Source: Verrucomicrobiota bacterium
Lineage (GTDB): Bacteria > Verrucomicrobiota > Verrucomicrobiia > CAIQCK01
DNA: 64,000 bases
Assembly (NCBI GenBank): GCA_016222825.1
Contig: JACRQF010000019.1
Span: 62,001 to 126,000 of the forward strand
Direction: 5' to 3'
The position numbers and the translations under genes were made by a program. The first letter of the stretch is position 1, and each line of letters begins with the position of its first letter. Positions 63,001 to 64,000 of this stretch are shown here, piece after piece. Below the pieces are notes generated by a model that ran no database searches, had not been told where the DNA came from, and was given only the letters and a program-made list of their open reading frames with translations.

Positions 63001-64000
63001 GGCCAGGACGCGCATGTATCTGTGGCGTCAGAGAAGTGGGAGGTCGCAACAACGCTGGTAGAACAACAGGAGATGATGAAGGTGGTGAAATCAGTCACCT
63101 TCTCGCCGGATGGGAAGCGGTTGTTCAGCGGCAATTTCGGAGGGGAGATCAAGGTTTGGGACACGAACACTCGCAAGGTCCTGGTGTCTTTTGCAGGTCA
63201 TAAGGACGGGAAGAGTTGCATGGTGCTCGCGGTGTCACCATCGGGAGACGTGTTGGCGTCGGGTGCAGGCCCTGTTCCCGGCGAGGCAAAGCTTTGGGAT
63301 GCTCGGACCCTGCAACTGCGGGCGACGCTTCCATATCCCCGGCCGGTCTATAGCTTGGCGTTCTCACGCGATTCCGAGTTGATCGCGGCAGCGGGAGAAA
63401 ATGATGTCTATATCTGGAGTGTGCGGGACGGACAGCAAAAACGTAAGTTGACGGTCGGGATGTGGCCGATTACGGGACTGGCGTTTTCCCCGGATGCGCG
63501 CGTCCTTTACGTTGGCGGATGGCCAGACATGGGCGGGGGCAGGCCCGCTGCCAGTTCCGGGATTGTTCGTGCATGGGACTGTGCGACCGGGGCGAACCTC
63601 GGCGAAATGGCACTTCCCCATCCGGTTGCGGGCATTGACCTGAGCAAAGACGGCCGCACGCTTGCCGTGGGTGCGGTCGCTCTGCATGTCCTCGACCTTG
63701 TTATGGAAAACGGCCGCATTAGGTTTAACCAACGCTTTTCCGCTTTGGAACAGGAAGCGGGTATCGTTAAGGAACAATTCGGTCAGGTTGCCGTCAGTCC
63801 TAACGGCGACATCGTCGCTGGCGCAGCCAGTAGCCCCGGCCCGCTCGCGGCTGAAGCCGGCCACGTTGCTCTCTTCGCTTTGCGGGACGGCCGCAGAATC
63901 GCGCGACTCCAAACGCCAAGGCGGGCAAAAGGCGACACTGAGGCCGGCGACTATAACATCAATGCGGTTGCCTTTTCGCCCGATGGAAAGCTGCTTGCCT
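60085..64000 (+). CDS. Ser/Thr protein kinase with zinc ribbon, pseudo-signal-peptidase domain and WD40 repeats (3' end outside window)
   Basis: The frame is open for 1305 codons, to the end of the window. An N-terminal zinc ribbon uses C16, C19, C32 and C35. The kinase domain (about 73-326) has [14 protein letters not shown]-binding K98 in VALKVL, H189-R190-D191, D209-F210-G211 and the [10 protein letters not shown] segment. A palindromic repeat encodes about 23 residues (216-238) between DFG and APE. Several membrane segments follow (about 390-690). Residues about 730-800 resemble signal peptidase I ([20 protein letters not shown], then [20 protein letters not shown]), but the catalytic Ser and Lys positions are Val755 and Gly792. 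WD40-like repeats start near residue 1001. A GAGG box precedes the start. Confidence 0.88.
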   Translation, partial: MNTSQANPAMPNGNQCPQCGAPLPAGALAGLCPACLLKQGAAGDTASGPQAATFVPPTPADLAAKFPQLDILELLGRGGMGAVYKARQKHLDRLVALKVLPPSVANDPSFAERFAREAKALAKLHHQNIVTLYEFGQADGLFYFLMEFVDGVTLRQLLNAGRLAPKEALAIVPQICDALQFAHDRGIVHRDIKPENILLSKDGVVKIADFGVAKIVAAVSDRRDAERTEHRRSETAATGVVGTPQYMAPEQREHPQAVDHRADIYSLGVVFYQMLTGELPTGKFVPPSRKVVIDVRLDEVVLRALEKEPERRYQTAAEVRTQVETVISTSTPSAPQRSPLARGLRWLQELLLLTHPPILFPQSPRFREAYSHMTKDERMEDGRRFALAGLLFIALSVPIGLLLDAPNPARWLFAALSVIALASLLPKWRKMRREFVASTGWARAHGITADQLKADDGRAAHAGVPASAGVGGGVLRRSLSLFVERDGQRYLYWPGVLMFCGTLGVAVLGVNLMIALVVWLVTGSLVFQPRELPWVLILVAVCFLMRVAAMKLGASAAAALPAKVSTVRKVIAALLALAVAGVVAVGVAFLAPTWTLMMPATAFEPASSWNEMSRMTVWIAIAVAVGWFVIRRGWGVTKKPRLPLVGNCDGQRVIHWPAAWIAMLQIVMIVGVLWFAGASASIIAFITFLLLLKLAISLLRGWAMPLEQLSKLDPQAAASARHRGRKLFWEILIGVAIALALRTWVVAPYYAASDVVAPEIPRQSYVLVYKLAHAYAPGDIIVYKADGKAVLGRVAQAGPSNGALQIERRNQSPQSVPLSSIVGKVIFNTRAAAHSVGPPSMSQQATAGPGISMAKGGRGRAVIEGRGAPGGRLVFQVGKGSLSCDFVNDSPFTATIEREWWGGGLSFFVKDSCGNVLLTLSGSRVGPMIEHQRGRVVFREGTPSPEPDGSYVLGEFRPETGAPLPIAVRIQKGQDAHVSVASEKWEVATTLVEQQEMMKVVKSVTFSPDGKRLFSGNFGGEIKVWDTNTRKVLVSFAGHKDGKSCMVLAVSPSGDVLASGAGPVPGEAKLWDARTLQLRATLPYPRPVYSLAFSRDSELIAAAGENDVYIWSVRDGQQKRKLTVGMWPITGLAFSPDARVLYVGGWPDMGGGRPAASSGIVRAWDCATGANLGEMALPHPVAGIDLSKDGRTLAVGAVALHVLDLVMENGRIRFNQRFSALEQEAGIVKEQFGQVAVSPNGDIVAGAASSPGPLAAEAGHVALFALRDGRRIARLQTPRRAKGDTEAGDYNINAVAFSPDGKLLA
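60729..60798. repeat. Palindromic repeat inserted in the kinase activation segment
   Basis: Two perfect 24-bp arms (60729-60752 and 60775-60798) are reverse complements around a 22-bp loop. The left arm begins TGTAGCGGCGGTCT. The element is in frame and replaces or extends the variable stretch between DFG and the APE motif of the kinase. GC-rich palindromes of this look are dispersed repeats in several Verrucomicrobia, from memory. Confidence 0.85.
61476..61491. repeat. Short palindrome GCCGGCT-TC-AGCCGGC inside the kinase gene
   Basis: 7-bp arms, GCCGGCT and AGCCGGC, around TC. It encodes part of the low-complexity stretch [14 protein letters not shown], which looks inserted just before [13 protein letters not shown] related sequence in the opposite orientation occurs at 63848-63861. 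Confidence 0.55.
63848..63861. repeat. Inverse copy of the 61476 palindrome core
   Basis: CGGCTGAAGCCGGC equals 14 of the 16 bases of the reverse complement of 61476-61491. It is in frame in the WD40 region of the same kinase gene. Confidence 0.45.

Overview
The window is GC-rich bacterial chromosome, densely coded on both strands, and reads as a member of the Verrucomicrobiota, probably the Limisphaerales/Pedosphaera side. That placement is inferred from content: secreted PQQ-type beta-propellers, a prepilin-like protein with an H-x9-DG type C-terminus, a zinc-ribbon/kinase/WD40 protein, a four-helix-bundle-suffix gene remnant and 7-bp intergenic repeats. No rRNA or tRNA gene was recognised.

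Layout. Positions 2-11716 (+) are housekeeping: the 3' end of secA, lnt, prfB (with its programmed +1 frameshift), a small foreign-looking insert (DUF4160, DUF2442, a second copy of the prfB 3' end, then an AT-richer HEPN-like gene), trpC-trpF-trpB, yicC, gmk, separate coaC and coaB, and a PfkB-family sugar kinase. Positions 11732-13640 hold a DUF1015 gene and nrdR, divergent from a palindromic promoter region. Positions 13676-15786 hold two genes of unknown function. Positions 15883-23936 (-) are a tight operon of three multidomain sensor kinases with no DNA-binding output protein.

Positions 24251-39547 are mostly exported hydrolases and oxidoreductases: a nitrilase-family amidase, a beta-propeller, a tandem alpha/beta hydrolase, a neutral ceramidase-like protein, a second esterase-like hydrolase, an SGNH hydrolase, a pseudogene of the four-helix-bundle-suffix family, a secreted FAD oxidoreductase, an operon of a phospholipase C-like protein, an exported amidotransferase and a DsrE/YedF-like protein, and a metallophosphoesterase. 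Positions 39725-43518 encode a large secreted PASTA protein and an exported zinc-ribbon protein. Positions 43540-50272 hold a Tat-type sugar isomerase-like protein and a GH89-GH20 operon for N-acetylhexosamine glycans.

Positions 50416-53722 hold a prepilin-like gene next to an OmpR-type two-component pair. The same 11-bp-period direct repeat lies upstream of both transcription units, which suggests one small regulon. Positions 53746-60019 hold ridA, larC, a Trm112-like gene, another beta-propeller, and an alcohol dehydrogenase / SDR / UroD-like run. The window ends inside a large Ser/Thr kinase (60085 to beyond 64000). That gene carries a perfect palindromic repeat inside its activation segment and a degenerate signal-peptidase-like domain lacking both catalytic residues.

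The least conventional material is: the prfB-tail duplication around the DUF4160/DUF2442 cassette; repeats that supply stop codons or coding sequence (trpC/trpF, coaC/coaB, the 30401 array, the kinase palindromes); the kinase with the pseudo-S26 domain; the paired operator-like repeats; and the PASTA/zinc-ribbon pair. Family assignments were made by reading motifs, without database searches.
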